The notes below the pieces were generated by a model, which did not search any database, was not told the DNA's origin, and worked only from the letters and a program-made list of their open reading frames with translations. The translations under genes were made by a program, and so were the position numbers. This document shows, one piece after another, positions 20,798 to 29,933 of a stretch of DNA of 64,000 nt (the stretch's first letter is position 1; every line of letters starts with the position of its first letter). The DNA comes from Nocardioidaceae bacterium SCSIO 66511. Lineage in GTDB: Bacteria > Actinomycetota > Actinomycetes > Propionibacteriales > Nocardioidaceae. The stretch is taken from the NCBI GenBank assembly GCA_023100825.1, contig CP095846.1, forward strand, positions 3,286,001 through 3,350,000, written 5' to 3'.

Positions 20798-22491
20798 GAC
20801 TCCGCCGCCTTCTCGCGCTCGGTGCGGCCGGTGTCGCCGTCGTGGCCACCGTCACGGCTCCGGCACCGACGCCGGCCGCACCCGCGGCCGACAACGGCAA
20901 GCGGGCGAAGGTCGTGCAGAAGCCGTACGAGAAGGTCGAGCGCGGCGTCGGTGCGGGCGAACGTTTCCGCATCTACGACCCCTCGGCCGGCGAGTCCGAG
21001 CAGTGGTACATCAACGACCACACGTTCGTCCAAGGGCCCGACGGCACCTGGCATATGTTCGGCATCACCCATGAGGAGCCGGCGAACCCACTCGACGAGA
21101 CGTACTTCGCACATGCGACGGCCGACAGCCTGACCCAAGAGCAGTGGGTCAAGCAGGACCCCGTTATGCACGCCGACGTCGACAGCGGCGAGACGCACGT
21201 ATGGGCGCCGTACGTGATGGAGCACGACGGCACGTACTACATGTTCTATGCGGGCGGCACCGACGACCACGAGAACTACCGGATGCAGCTCGCGACGTCG
21301 AAGGATCTCTACCACTGGGACCGTGACCCCGATAACCCCTTGTTCACCGACGGATACGACGCACGTGACCCGATGGTGCTCCGAGTCGGCGACCGCTGGG
21401 TCATGTACTACACGGCGAACAGCCGGCCCGACGGCGGCAACCACATCGTCGCGTATCGCACGAGCACGGATCTTCGGAACTGGAGCGAGCGCGGAGTGGC
21501 GCTGAAGCATCCGGTGCAGGGCACGTTCGGCGGCCCGACGGAGTCGCCGTACGTCGTACAGGACGGCGATGACTACTACCTGACGATGTGCTGCACGGCG
21601 AACTACACGGACACCCGCGTGCTGCACAGCAAGGACCCGCTGCACTTCGAGGTCGACGACGAGGTCGGCCAGATCGGGGAGCATGCATCGGAGGTCGTAC
21701 GCGACGGCGACGACCTCTATGTCAGCGGTGCGGGCTGGGGGCAAGGCGGGTTGTTCCTGCGACCGCTCGACCTGGACCAAGAGCTCGTCACGACGGGGCG
21801 GATCGTCAAGACGAAGCGGTATCGCCTCGACCTGCAGACCTCGCCGCATGCGAGTATCCGGTCGATGGACGTCAAGGCGTCCAACGGTTGGCGGCGCGTA
21901 CTCGACGACGACTTCCGCAGCACGGCGCCGTACCTTGCGGTCGGCAACTTCGGGAGCACCGATCCGGCGGGTGAGCCCCGGCGCATCGTCGAGAGCGCGA
22001 ACTCGCGTCGACTGGGTTTGCGCGGCGTACGCCTCGGTGACGAGCCGGCGCGGGTTGACTGGAAGTTCAGGTTCGCGCCCTCGCACTTCGACATGTCGGC
22101 CGACTGGCACATCAACGGCAAGTTGCGAGCGCCCGTGTGGGAGGTCGCCATGCCTATCGACACGGCGCTGCCGCGTGTCGGCGACGACGAGGATGTCGAT
22201 CGAGACACCGGCGACGTACCCGGCTTTCCGCGGTTCGCGCTGGCGAGCTCGAAACAAGCGACGGTTGCGGCCGCGTACCTGCACGACTCGGCCTGGCGAC
22301 GCGATAACCGCTACGTCGATCTGGCGGGCAAGGGCTTCGTCTGGCAGGCATTCTGGAAGGCGGGCGGCGGGCAGCTGGCACGTACGACCTATCCGGGCGG
22401 CACCTGGCGGATCGGCGCAAATGCGAAGGCGCACGACCGCACGCTCGGAGAGCGTCTGTACGAGTCGCTGAATGCGGGGCGTCGGCGATGA
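20794..22491 (+). CDS. Secreted five-bladed-propeller glycosidase (GH43/GH32-like)
   Basis: A 565-residue protein with a signal peptide ([13 protein letters not shown], then an Ala/Pro-rich stretch). The N-terminal ~330 residues show beta-propeller hydrolase motifs: [46 protein letters not shown] (the RDP triad) and PTESPYVV with the probable acid Glu. The C-terminal ~200 residues resemble a carbohydrate-binding beta-sandwich. ATG overlaps the GH172 stop as ATGA. It probably works outside the cell with GH172 on the same furanose polymer or oligomer. The precise family (GH43, GH32 or a relative) is not settled by reading. Confidence 0.82.
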   Translation: MRLRRLLALGAAGVAVVATVTAPAPTPAAPAADNGKRAKVVQKPYEKVERGVGAGERFRIYDPSAGESEQWYINDHTFVQGPDGTWHMFGITHEEPANPLDETYFAHATADSLTQEQWVKQDPVMHADVDSGETHVWAPYVMEHDGTYYMFYAGGTDDHENYRMQLATSKDLYHWDRDPDNPLFTDGYDARDPMVLRVGDRWVMYYTANSRPDGGNHIVAYRTSTDLRNWSERGVALKHPVQGTFGGPTESPYVVQDGDDYYLTMCCTANYTDTRVLHSKDPLHFEVDDEVGQIGEHASEVVRDGDDLYVSGAGWGQGGLFLRPLDLDQELVTTGRIVKTKRYRLDLQTSPHASIRSMDVKASNGWRRVLDDDFRSTAPYLAVGNFGSTDPAGEPRRIVESANSRRLGLRGVRLGDEPARVDWKFRFAPSHFDMSADWHINGKLRAPVWEVAMPIDTALPRVGDDEDVDRDTGDVPGFPRFALASSKQATVAAAYLHDSAWRRDNRYVDLAGKGFVWQAFWKAGGGQLARTTYPGGTWRIGANAKAHDRTLGERLYESLNAGRRR

Positions 22492-23123
22492 GCGACGATC
22501 CCCTGCTCGATGTGGCCCGACAGACCCTGCTGACCGAGGCATCCGCGATCAAGGCGACGGCCGAGGAGATCGGAGCCGACTTCCGCAAGGCGGTCGAGCT
22601 GCTGGCCGCCGCGTCGGGCCGGGTCATGGTGACCGGCCTCGGCAAGTCGGGGCACATCGGACACAAGATGGCCGCGACGTTCGCGAGCACCGGAACGCCT
22701 GCTGCGTACGTGCACGCTACGGAGGCGCTGCACGGTGATTCCGGAATGGTGCAGGAAGGCGATGTTGCGATAGCGATCTCCAACTCCGGTACGACTGCCG
22801 AGGTGGTCGACTTCGCACGGCATCTGCACGCGCGCGGAATCGCGATCGTCGGGATGACAGCAGGCGGCGCCGGCTCGCCGCTCGGCGAGCTGTCGACCGT
22901 CGTGCTCGACACCAGAGTCGAACGCGAGGCCGATCCGCTCGGGCTCGCACCGACCACGTCGACGACGGTCACGTTGAGCCTCGGCGACGCGCTCGCGGCT
23001 GCGCTGATGACCCTGAGCGCATTCAGCCATTCCGACTTCCACGCGTACCACCCGGGCGGCTCGCTCGGCGCACGGCTCGCGACTGCCCGAAATCCCACCG
23101 CCCCCGAGGAGACCGCGGAGTGA
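22488..23123 (+). CDS. SIS-domain sugar-phosphate isomerase, D-arabinose-5-phosphate isomerase-like
   Basis: A 211-residue cytoplasmic SIS-domain protein with VTGLGKSGHIGHKMAATFAS, EALHGDSGMV and AISNSGTTAEV, very close to KdsD/KpsF motifs. It lacks the two CBS domains of typical KdsD. An actinomycete makes no KDO, so a biosynthetic role is unlikely. In this operon it more plausibly converts D-arabinose 5-phosphate to D-ribulose 5-phosphate for the pentose phosphate pathway. ATGA overlaps at its start and GTGA at its end lock it to the glycosidase and kinase genes. Confidence 0.87.
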   Translation: MSDDPLLDVARQTLLTEASAIKATAEEIGADFRKAVELLAAASGRVMVTGLGKSGHIGHKMAATFASTGTPAAYVHATEALHGDSGMVQEGDVAIAISNSGTTAEVVDFARHLHARGIAIVGMTAGGAGSPLGELSTVVLDTRVEREADPLGLAPTTSTTVTLSLGDALAAALMTLSAFSHSDFHAYHPGGSLGARLATARNPTAPEETAE

Positions 23124-24025
23124 CACAAGGTTCGGTATGCGTGCTCGGGTCGTTCATGATGGACCTCATCACCCGCGCGCCGAGACGTCCGGTACCCGGC
23201 GAGACCCTGATCGGTTCCGACTTCTCCCAGCACCTGGGCGGCAAGGGCCTCAACCAGGCCGTCGCCGCGGCGCGCTCCGGTGCGCAGGTACGGATGATCG
23301 GCGCCGTCGGCGACGACGAGTACGGACGGCAGTTCCTCAACCGCTTGGGTGACGAGCAGATCGACGCCGAGCAGGTGATGACGACACCGCGTGGCACGGG
23401 CGTCGGTCTCCCCCTCGTCGAGCCGAGCGGGGAGAACTCGATCGTCGTCGTACCGAGGGCGAACCTCGCCGTCACCCGCGAGGACATCCGTGCGGCGGCA
23501 CCAGTGCTGGAGAGCTCCGACATCGTGCTCCTGCAGCAGGAGCTCGCACCCGACGCGGTCATCGAGGCGGCGACGATCGCACGCGCTGCCGGTGTCACGG
23601 TCGTACTCAACCCTGCACCCGTCCTGGAAGGCACCCGCGACCTGCGCGGCCTCGTCGACATTCTGGTGCCCAACGAGCAGGAGGCGCGCGCCCTCGCAGG
23701 CGAAGCCGACGGCGGACCCGAGGCCGTCGGCAAGTCACTGCTCGAAGACTGGGACCTGAACGCCGTCGTACTCACCCTCGGGCACGCCGGTGCCCTCATC
23801 GTCGACCGGCAGGGCTGTACGCCGATCGCCGCGTACACCGTCGATGCGGTCGACACCGTCGGCGCCGGCGACGTCTTCTGCGGCACTCTCGCCGCGGGCC
23901 TTGCACGCAGTGAGGAGTTCCCGGCCGCGGTTCGCTACTCGAATGTCGCGGCCGCGTTGTCGGTCACTCGCTCCGGCGGTGCAGACTCCGTACCCACGTA
24001 CGCCGAGGTGCAGTCGCTGCTGTAA
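23120..24025 (+). CDS. PfkB-family sugar kinase (ribokinase-like)
   Basis: A 301-residue kinase with the PfkB signatures HLGGKGLNQAVAAARSGA near the N-terminus and DAVDTVGAGDVFCGTLAAGL near the C-terminus, the latter containing the catalytic Asp. Begins with GTG overlapping the isomerase stop. Ribokinase-like enzymes phosphorylate O5 of pentoses, which would produce exactly the 5-phosphate the neighbouring isomerase uses. The proposed substrate D-arabinose is an inference; ribose, or fructose if the glycosidases act on fructans, remains possible. Confidence 0.92.
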   Translation: MTQGSVCVLGSFMMDLITRAPRRPVPGETLIGSDFSQHLGGKGLNQAVAAARSGAQVRMIGAVGDDEYGRQFLNRLGDEQIDAEQVMTTPRGTGVGLPLVEPSGENSIVVVPRANLAVTREDIRAAAPVLESSDIVLLQQELAPDAVIEAATIARAAGVTVVLNPAPVLEGTRDLRGLVDILVPNEQEARALAGEADGGPEAVGKSLLEDWDLNAVVLTLGHAGALIVDRQGCTPIAAYTVDAVDTVGAGDVFCGTLAAGLARSEEFPAAVRYSNVAAALSVTRSGGADSVPTYAEVQSLL

Positions 24026-24298
24026 ATCCAGGGGCTTCGCCGCTGGGTTTCTGCTTCCCTCGGTGCGGCCGCACACCTGCCCGATTCCTCGTCGCTGTCG
24101 GCCTTCTGCTTCCTTCGGTTGGGGGAGAGACGCGGCGACGCGCGGAGCCGCCACTTCGGTTCGGTTGCTTGGCGGCTCTCCCGTAACCTTAATATGGGAT
24201 CAGGGTAAGGTGAGTGGCTTCCCAAGGACGATTGCCGCTCTCCACGGCGAGTGTCCCTTGGGACAGCGATCATTTGCCTTGGGGCGTACGACTGTCGG

Positions 24299-24332
24299 GT
24301 GCGGTTTGCCTTGGTACCAAGGCAAACCGCAC
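24299..24332. repeat. Perfect 34-base palindrome
   Basis: GTGCGGTTTGCCTTGGT is followed at once by its exact complement. Related CCTTGGG/CCCAAGG segments nearby (about 24221-24265) can form a second, imperfect stem. The sequence has no relation to flanking genes. Confidence 0.9.
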
Positions 24333-24413
24333 CGCGACCGGAGCGCGCGACGCGAATGAGTGGACTCCTGCCACAGTGGCCCCGTACGTACCAACGAGCA
24401 CGGCAAGGACTCA

Positions 24414-24475
24414 CTTTGCACGGTGTCGCTGCCATGCAAAGCGGCACTTCACCATGTCTACTTGGTAAACCACCA
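24414..24475. repeat. Decayed PalB-PalA copy
   Basis: CTTTGCA at 24414-24420 with TGCCATGCAAAGCGG at 24430-24444 corresponds to PalB; CTTCACCATG followed by CTTGGTAAACCA corresponds to PalA. Order PalB-PalA matches the right end of element A, but no nuclease gene is beside it. Confidence 0.65.
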
Positions 24476-24717
24476 CCCACCGACCCCGCAAAAGCCAACC
24501 GAATCGGGTTAGCCGGCAAGCAAGCCGAGCCCCGTAGCTGCGTCTCCCGCGTCGCCGCGTCTTTTGCCCGGCCGAGGTAGCGGGGAAGCCGACAGCGAGC
24601 GGAGTCGGGCAGTCGGGTGGTCGTGCCAGCAGGCGAGGGAAAGCCGACAGCGACGAGGACCGGAGGGGCGAGTAGTCGACATCAACGACTACGCGCCGAA
24701 CTCGTCGGAGCGAACCC

Positions 24718-25248
24718 TCAGATGCCCTTCTTCGGACCACGCAGACCGGAGCGCTGGATGACGCTCTGGATCGTGAGGTTGCGCGCGTTCGGGTCGCCGA
24801 TCGCGCGGATGTCGCGTAGGCCCTGCTCCTGCGCTGCGGTCTCGAAGACGAAGTGCCCGTAACCGAGGATGCGGCCGATGAACGGCTTGTTGACCGTGAT
24901 GTCGAGGATTCGCGCGATCGGCATCGTCGCGACCTTCTGGGTGAAGACTCCGCTCGCGCGGAACACGCGCATGTTCGTGATCACGAACAGGTCCATGTGC
25001 TCGCACATCATGCGATAGCCGCCGAACAGCAGGAGCCCGAACCCGACGAGCAGGAAGAACCAGCCCAGCTCGATCGGGCCGATCACGGCGATGACGAGGG
25101 CTAGTACACCGCCGAGCGAGAAGAGGATGCCGCGCACGTACGCGACCCAGTGGTGTTCGACGATGTCGATGACATGCTCGCCCTCATCGGCCAGCAGATG
25201 CTGGTGGATCTTCTGTTCGGGCAGTAACCCGAGGAGATGGCGGAGCAC
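24718..25248 (-). CDS. Membrane protein with bacterial PH domain
   Basis: A 176-residue protein with two membrane segments (about residues 38-60 and 62-82) followed by a bacterial PH-like domain (DLFVITNMRVFRASGVFTQKVATMPIARILDI, then GHFVFETAAQEQGLRDIRAIGDP). This is the bPH2/YdbS-type layout common in actinobacteria. Its molecular role is unknown; membrane-stress or envelope functions are suggested for relatives. It lies just downstream of a tiny membrane-protein gene on the same strand. Confidence 0.88.
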   Translation of the reverse strand: MLRHLLGLLPEQKIHQHLLADEGEHVIDIVEHHWVAYVRGILFSLGGVLALVIAVIGPIELGWFFLLVGFGLLLFGGYRMMCEHMDLFVITNMRVFRASGVFTQKVATMPIARILDITVNKPFIGRILGYGHFVFETAAQEQGLRDIRAIGDPNARNLTIQSVIQRSGLRGPKKGI

Positions 25249-25257
25249 ATCGTCTCA

Positions 25258-25425
25258 CTAGGAGGCAAGGCGTTCGAAGAAGTTGACGACCTGGTTGAAG
25301 CCGCTGACGACCGCGTCGACGATGCCTTGAATGAAGTCCGCTGACTGGCCGGGGCGGGTGAACAGGAAGTACAGCAAGAAGCCCACGACCAGAATGATGA
25401 TCGCTTTCTTGATGAGACCGTTCAT
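25258..25425 (-). CDS. Small single-span membrane protein
   Basis: A 55-residue protein with one membrane segment (KKAIIILVVGFLLYFLFT) and an amphipathic C-terminal helix (FIQGIVDAVVSGFNQVVNFFERL). Start taken at ATG 25425, preceded by GGAG; an upstream in-frame start gives a non-hydrophobic leader without family character. Close to and cotranscribed with the PH-domain gene (9-base gap). Function unknown; the amphipathic helix suggests membrane association. Confidence 0.75.
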   Translation of the reverse strand: MNGLIKKAIIILVVGFLLYFLFTRPGQSADFIQGIVDAVVSGFNQVVNFFERLAS

Positions 25426-25529
25426 AGCTCCAGTCCAGGTCGCCGTTACGTGAACACAAGTGTGCACGCTCTTTATAGCGAGGTCGATCCGCCACACCGC
25501 AAAGGCGCGCCGCGCGTATTCCGCTGCGT

Positions 25530-26504
25530 TCAGGGATCCCTGTGCAGTACGGCCTCGAGAAGTACGTCGGCTGCGGCGTACGGGTCGCTCTCTTGTGCGA
25601 GCACCGAGTGTGCCAGGTCATCGAGGCCGCTGCCAGCATGGACACGCGCAAGCCTGCCTCGTAATGTGGCAAGGGCGATCGCGGCAATCTCATCACGTGC
25701 GCGATGAGCCCGGCGACGCTGCAGTTCGCCCGTGTCGGCCAGCCATCGGCGGTGCTTGTCGAGCCGGTCGGCGACCTCGTCGATGCCCGTTCCGGTGCTC
25801 GCAACGGTCAGCAGGATCGGCGGCTTCCACGCGTCGGCCGGTCGCGAGCTCGGAGCAAGCATCGTACGAAGGTCGCGGCGTACCTCGGCGGCGCCGTCGC
25901 GATCGGCCTTGTTGACCACGTAGAGGTCGCCGACCTCGAGGATCCCTGCCTTCGCCGCTTGGATGCCGTCGCCCATTCCCGGTGCCAGCAACACGATCGT
26001 GGTGTCGGCGAGGCCCGCGATCTCGACCTCCGACTGACCGACACCGACGGTCTCGACGATCACGATGTCGCATCCGGCGGCATCGAGTACGCGAAGCGCC
26101 TGCGGGGTCGCCATCGACAGCCCGCCCAATTGGCCGCGGGTCGCCATCGAGCGGACGAACACACCAGGGTCGGTCGCATGGACCTGCATCCGGATCCGAT
26201 CGCCGAGCAATGCGCCTCCGGAGAACGGCGACGACGGGTCGATGGCGAGTACGCCGACCCGATGACCCGCCTTGCGCAGAGCGGTGACGAGTGCCGACGT
26301 CGACGTCGACTTACCGACACCCGGGGCACCGGTGATCCCGAGGACATGCGCGCGTCCGGTGTGCGGCGCGAGCAGGGCGGTGACCTCCCGCAGCAGCGGA
26401 GATTCCTGCTCGACCAGTGAGATCAGCCTGCCGACCGCGCGCGCGTCACCGGCGCGTGCACGCTCGACCAGCTCAGCCGGATCGGGCGTACGCGCCTGCG
26501 CCAT
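25530..26504 (-). CDS. meaB: Methylmalonyl-CoA mutase-associated G-protein chaperone MeaB
   Basis: A 324-residue G3E-family GTPase with P-loop GITGAPGVGKST, the switch region VLAIDPSSPFSGGALLGDR, ETVGVGQSE and the guanine-recognition motif NKAD. MeaB protects and reloads B12-dependent acyl-CoA mutases. The window also has an ethylmalonyl-CoA mutase-like gene (59204-61177) and an epimerase (27840). It is followed by the thiolase gene 9 bases away in the upstream direction, so the two are probably one transcript. Confidence 0.94.
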   Translation of the reverse strand: MAQARTPDPAELVERARAGDARAVGRLISLVEQESPLLREVTALLAPHTGRAHVLGITGAPGVGKSTSTSALVTALRKAGHRVGVLAIDPSSPFSGGALLGDRIRMQVHATDPGVFVRSMATRGQLGGLSMATPQALRVLDAAGCDIVIVETVGVGQSEVEIAGLADTTIVLLAPGMGDGIQAAKAGILEVGDLYVVNKADRDGAAEVRRDLRTMLAPSSRPADAWKPPILLTVASTGTGIDEVADRLDKHRRWLADTGELQRRRAHRARDEIAAIALATLRGRLARVHAGSGLDDLAHSVLAQESDPYAAADVLLEAVLHRDP

Positions 26505-26513
26505 CGACGCGGC

Positions 26514-27713
26514 TCAGCGCTTGGGTACGCGTACGATCAGCGCGTCGCCCTGTCCGCCGCCTCCGCACAGGGCCGCGGCGCCGACTCCCCCGCCACGACG
26601 GGCCAGCTCCAGCGCGAGATGCAAAGTGATGCGCGCACCGCTCATGCCGATCGGGTGACCGAGTGCGATCGCGCCACCGTTGACGTTGACCCGATCCGTG
26701 TCTATACCGAGCTCGCGAGCGCTGGCGATGCCGACGGCGGCGAACGCCTCGTTGATCTCGATCAGGTCGAGATCCGACGGCTCGATGCCTTCCTTGACGC
26801 AGGCCTTCACGATCGCGTTGGCCGGCTGCATCTGCAAGGTGGAGTCCGGTCCGGCGACGACACCCGCGGCACCGATCTCGGCGATCCAGGACAGGCCGAG
26901 CTCCTCGGCCTTGCGCTTGCTCATCACGACGACCGCGGCAGCGCCGTCGGAGATCTGCGACGCCGACCCGGCCGTGATGGTGCCGTCCTTGGCGAACGAG
27001 GGACGCAGCTTCGCGAGGGTCTCGACGGTAGTGTCGGCGCGTACGCCCTCATCGGCCGAGACGACGACGGGGTCGCCGCGGCGGGAAGGGATCTCGACGG
27101 GCACGATCTCGTCGTCGAACACGCCGTTCTTCTGCGCCTCTGCAGCGCGCTGATGGGATCGGGCGCTGAAGTCGTCCTGTTCCTCGCGGGTCAGGTTGAG
27201 CCCGTCGGTGTTGCATTGCTCGGTGAGTCCACCCATCGCCTGGTCGGTGAGGGCATCCCAGAGGCCGTCGTACGCCATGTGGTCGACGAGCGTCGTGTCG
27301 CCGTACTTGGTGCCCTCACGCGACTTCGGCAGCAGGTGCGGCGCCTGGGTCATGGACTCCTGGCCACCGGCTACGATGATCTCGTGCTCACCCGCGCGGA
27401 TGAGCTGGTCGGCCATCGCGATCGCGTTGATACCCGAGAGGCACACCTTGTTGATCGAGATCGCGGGGATGTCGAGTGGAATGCCCGCCTTGGCCGCTGC
27501 CTGCCGCGCGGGCACCTGCCCGGCGCCGGCCTGCAGGACCTGCCCCATGATCACGTACTCGACGGATTCGGGAGCGACGCCGCCTCGCTCGAGCGCGCTC
27601 TTGATGGCGACGGCGCCGAGATCGGCTGCGGACTGCGTCTTCAGACCGCCGAGTAGGCGGCCGATCGGCGTACGTGCGCCGGCGACGATGACGGACGTGG
27701 TGGACTCAGGCAT
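26514..27713 (-). CDS. Acetyl-CoA C-acetyltransferase (thiolase)
   Basis: A 399-residue biosynthetic-type thiolase with the acylated Cys in [13 protein letters not shown] (about residue 90), the catalytic His in [16 protein letters not shown], and the C-terminal Cys in [11 protein letters not shown]. It condenses two acetyl-CoA to acetoacetyl-CoA, or cleaves acetoacetyl-CoA. Start set at ATG 27713, where [18 protein letters not shown] matches thiolase N-termini; the open frame upstream is not thiolase-like. It precedes meaB and is divergent from the epimerase gene. It can supply acetoacetyl-CoA to the ethylmalonyl-CoA route. Confidence 0.95.
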   Translation of the reverse strand: MPESTTSVIVAGARTPIGRLLGGLKTQSAADLGAVAIKSALERGGVAPESVEYVIMGQVLQAGAGQVPARQAAAKAGIPLDIPAISINKVCLSGINAIAMADQLIRAGEHEIIVAGGQESMTQAPHLLPKSREGTKYGDTTLVDHMAYDGLWDALTDQAMGGLTEQCNTDGLNLTREEQDDFSARSHQRAAEAQKNGVFDDEIVPVEIPSRRGDPVVVSADEGVRADTTVETLAKLRPSFAKDGTITAGSASQISDGAAAVVVMSKRKAEELGLSWIAEIGAAGVVAGPDSTLQMQPANAIVKACVKEGIEPSDLDLIEINEAFAAVGIASARELGIDTDRVNVNGGAIALGHPIGMSGARITLHLALELARRGGGVGAAALCGGGGQGDALIVRVPKR

Positions 27714-27839
27714 CGGAACTCCTCGGATGGCGACCTTCGTCGATCGTAACGAGCGAGCGTCGCCGTGGGGCGGGGCCGTGCTCCACATCACGTTCGGCTG
27801 CGATGGCCGCGCATGCGTCGTTGCACCTATGTTGCTGTC

Positions 27840-28277
27840 ATGGTTCCCACCGATTTGCTGCTCGCCATCGACCATGTCGGCATCGCCGTCGCGGATCTCG
27901 ATGCGGCCAAGGAGTTCTACGCCTCGACCTTCGGGCTGCAGACGGTGCACGAGGAGACGAACGAGGAGCAGGGCGTACGCGAGGCGATGCTCGCCGTCGG
28001 CGACTCCGGTTCGTGCATCCAGCTACTGGCGCCGCTGCACGAGGGTTCGACGATCGCGAAGTTCCTGGACCGGCACGGCCCGGGCATCCAGCAGCTCGCG
28101 TACCGGGTGTCCGACATCGACACCGTGTCAGCGACTCTTCGCGACAAGGGCGTTCGGCTGCTGTACGAGGAGCCGAGGCGCGGCACATCGGACAGCCGGG
28201 TGAACTTCGTACATCCCAAGGACGCGGGCGGTGTGTTGGTGGAGCTGGTCGAGCCGCGTAGCGACGAAGGAGCGTAG
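27840..28277 (+). CDS. mce: Methylmalonyl-CoA epimerase
   Basis: A 145-residue VOC-fold enzyme with the metal-ligand pattern [31 protein letters not shown] and GGVLVELVE. It interconverts the (R) and (S) forms of methylmalonyl-CoA; homologues also act on ethylmalonyl-CoA. Start at ATG 27840; the upstream frame adds no family sequence. Oddly, the last codons ([10 protein letters not shown]) are the first unit of a tandem repeat that fills the intergenic region, so the C-terminus appears to be repeat-derived. Confidence 0.92.
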   Translation: MVPTDLLLAIDHVGIAVADLDAAKEFYASTFGLQTVHEETNEEQGVREAMLAVGDSGSCIQLLAPLHEGSTIAKFLDRHGPGIQQLAYRVSDIDTVSATLRDKGVRLLYEEPRRGTSDSRVNFVHPKDAGGVLVELVEPRSDEGA

Positions 28278-28385
28278 CGGCGAGCGCGACCATCAGCACC
28301 GTGAGCTGGTCGAGCCGCGTAGCGGCGAGCGCGACCATCAGCACCGTGAGCTGGTCGAGCCGCGTAGCGACGCAGGAGCGTAGCG
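28242..28385. repeat. Tandem repeat overlapping the epimerase 3' end
   Basis: The 22-base core GAGCTGGTCGAGCCGCGTAGCG starts at 28242, 28303 and 28348. Copies 2 and 3 are 45 bases apart; copy 1 carries a 16-base extra block that reappears as GCAGGAGCGTAGCG after copy 3. The array fills the whole gap to the next gene and includes the epimerase stop codon. Confidence 0.9.
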
Positions 28386-28387
28386 AC

Positions 28388-29005
28388 TCACTGAGGGCCG
28401 GGCGTACCCACCTGCTCGGGCGCGAGCACAGCCCGCGACAACCCGGACTGCCCGCCTGCCAGACCGCGTATGACGGGAACGATCGTGAGAGCGAACGCCA
28501 GCCCGATGCCGACCGTGAGGGCGATCTCGCCGGTTGAGGAGTCGATCCCGATCAGCTCGGCCAGATTCTGGTCATCGGATCCGTCCGGCAGCGCCCAGCG
28601 CCACAACGGATAGCTCAGACCGCCGAGCGCACCCGCCCACCATGCGATCGTCAACGACCAAGCGATGATCGCCGTCGGGAAGGTCACGATCGCGTGCAGA
28701 GCGTCGAGCCACGCGCGCTTGTCTCGGATCGCATCGAGCGAACCGCGCCATCCAGCGCGAACTGCGACCCGCTCCGGCGCGGGTACGGGCATGCCGAGGG
28801 CACGCAGGCGAAGTCGTTCGACGGATGCGAAACCGCGGGCAACCAGCAGGCTGAGTGCGAGCAGCGGCAGTCCGACGACGATCGGCAAGAGACCCACCGA
28901 AACTGCGATCGCCGTCACGACCGCGGTGAACGAGCCGATGGCGATGGGCAGGCTGGGTAGCAGGTAGGTGTTGTCGCGGCGGAACTGCACAAGTCGATTC
29001 GTCAT
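28388..29005 (-). CDS. Stand-alone putative sensor-domain membrane protein
   Basis: A 205-residue protein with about four membrane segments (YLLPSLPIAIGSFTAVVTAI, VGLLPIVVGLPLLALSLLVARGF, an AWLDALHAIVTFPTAIIAWSLTIAW pair, and GEIALTVGIGLAFALTIVPVI). The order matches the 'putative sensor' domain usually fused to actinobacterial histidine kinases. No kinase domain follows, and no kinase or regulator gene is adjacent. ATG 29005 is chosen; upstream frame is unrelated. It may be a membrane partner for a kinase elsewhere, or a remnant. Confidence 0.75.
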   Translation of the reverse strand: MTNRLVQFRRDNTYLLPSLPIAIGSFTAVVTAIAVSVGLLPIVVGLPLLALSLLVARGFASVERLRLRALGMPVPAPERVAVRAGWRGSLDAIRDKRAWLDALHAIVTFPTAIIAWSLTIAWWAGALGGLSYPLWRWALPDGSDDQNLAELIGIDSSTGEIALTVGIGLAFALTIVPVIRGLAGGQSGLSRAVLAPEQVGTPGPQ

Positions 29006-29069
29006 GCCGACAACTCTTGTCGCGCCGGCGGCGACCTGCGATGGATCTGAATCCCCGATCGGGGTGGGG

Positions 29070-29933
29070 CTAGGCCGCCACCCAGGAGAACCGGACCTGC
29101 TGGCCGGGGCGTACCTGGGCGGCACGGTCGACGTCGGCGTCGATGACGACGGCGACGACCGGGTACCCGCCTGTGACCGGGTGGTCGGCGAGAAACACGA
29201 CGGGTTGCCCGCCGGGCGGCACTTGGACCGCTCCCCGCCAGGCTCCCTCGCTCGGGAGCTGTCCGGCGGACTCGTGCGCAGGCGTGATCCGGCCGCCCTC
29301 CAGGCGCATACCGATTCGGTTGGAGTCAGGCGACGCCGTCCACACGGAGTCGACGAGTACGTCGGGCTCGGCGATGTGCCCATCGCGCGGTCCGCGGACC
29401 ACTCGCAACTCGACGTCGGTGCCTGGAGGCGACACGGGCGCCACGTCGACGCGGGGTTGCCCGCTCACCTCGGACCCGACGGAGAGCACGTCGCCCGGTT
29501 GCAGCGGCGCGGGGCCGAGCTCGGACATGACGTCGTAGCTGCGTGACCCGAGCACCACGGGCGCGTCGATGCCACCACGGACGGCGAAGTACGACCGCAG
29601 TCCGGTCGGCGGGATGCCCATCGTCAGCCGGGCGCCAGCACGCAGGAACTCGACCGAGTACGTCGCGACGGAAGAACCGTCGACGTGCATCGGCGCCGGC
29701 GCACCGGTCACAGCCACCCACAGGTCCGACCTCGCGATGACCTCGAGGCCACCGAGCGTCACCTCGATCGCCGCCGCTCCCCCGACGTTCCCGAGCAGCC
29801 GGTTGGCGAGGTCGTACGACCGTCGGTCGGCCGCCCCCGAGACACCGACGCCGATCTGAGCCAGACCGCGTCGGCCACGATCCTCGATGAGCGCCAAGGC
29901 ACCGGGGCGTACGACCTCCAGAGCGCGGCTCAT
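29070..29933 (-). CDS. pxpC: 5-oxoprolinase subunit C
   Basis: A 287-residue KipA/biotin-dependent-carboxylase-like protein with GLAQIGVGVSGAADRRSYDLANRLLGN, GIPPTGLRSYFAVRGGI and PHE-like SDSNRIGMRLEG segments typical of PxpC. With PxpA and PxpB it hydrolyses 5-oxoproline to glutamate using ATP. ATG 29933 overlaps the pxpB stop by 4 bases. Last gene of a compact pxpA-pxpB-pxpC operon read leftward. Confidence 0.93.
   Translation of the reverse strand: MSRALEVVRPGALALIEDRGRRGLAQIGVGVSGAADRRSYDLANRLLGNVGGAAAIEVTLGGLEVIARSDLWVAVTGAPAPMHVDGSSVATYSVEFLRAGARLTMGIPPTGLRSYFAVRGGIDAPVVLGSRSYDVMSELGPAPLQPGDVLSVGSEVSGQPRVDVAPVSPPGTDVELRVVRGPRDGHIAEPDVLVDSVWTASPDSNRIGMRLEGGRITPAHESAGQLPSEGAWRGAVQVPPGGQPVVFLADHPVTGGYPVVAVVIDADVDRAAQVRPGQQVRFSWVAA

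Larger units (their letters stand above)
24086..24659. mobile_element. MITE-like non-coding block with long inverted ends
   Basis: The 692-base gap 24026-24717 has no credible gene. Within it, a ~92-base left arm (24092-24183) aligns imperfectly with the complement of 24505-24598, sharing AGACGCGGCGACGCG (24128-24142 and complement at 24548-24562) and a TTGCTTG-CGGCT block. A further 20/21 inverted match lies at 24086-24106 and 24639-24659. The interior holds several hairpins, including a 34-base palindrome and a decayed PalB/PalA. No transposase is present, so it would depend on one elsewhere. Confidence 0.55.

Noticed and set aside
22488-23123. KdsD role in lipopolysaccharide KDO synthesis
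   Set aside because: No other KDO genes here, the organism looks Gram-positive, and the operon is catabolic.
24026-24717. Possible CRISPR or tRNA genes in the largest non-coding gap
   Set aside because: No evenly spaced repeats and no cloverleaf; the repeats are single palindromes with inverted arms.
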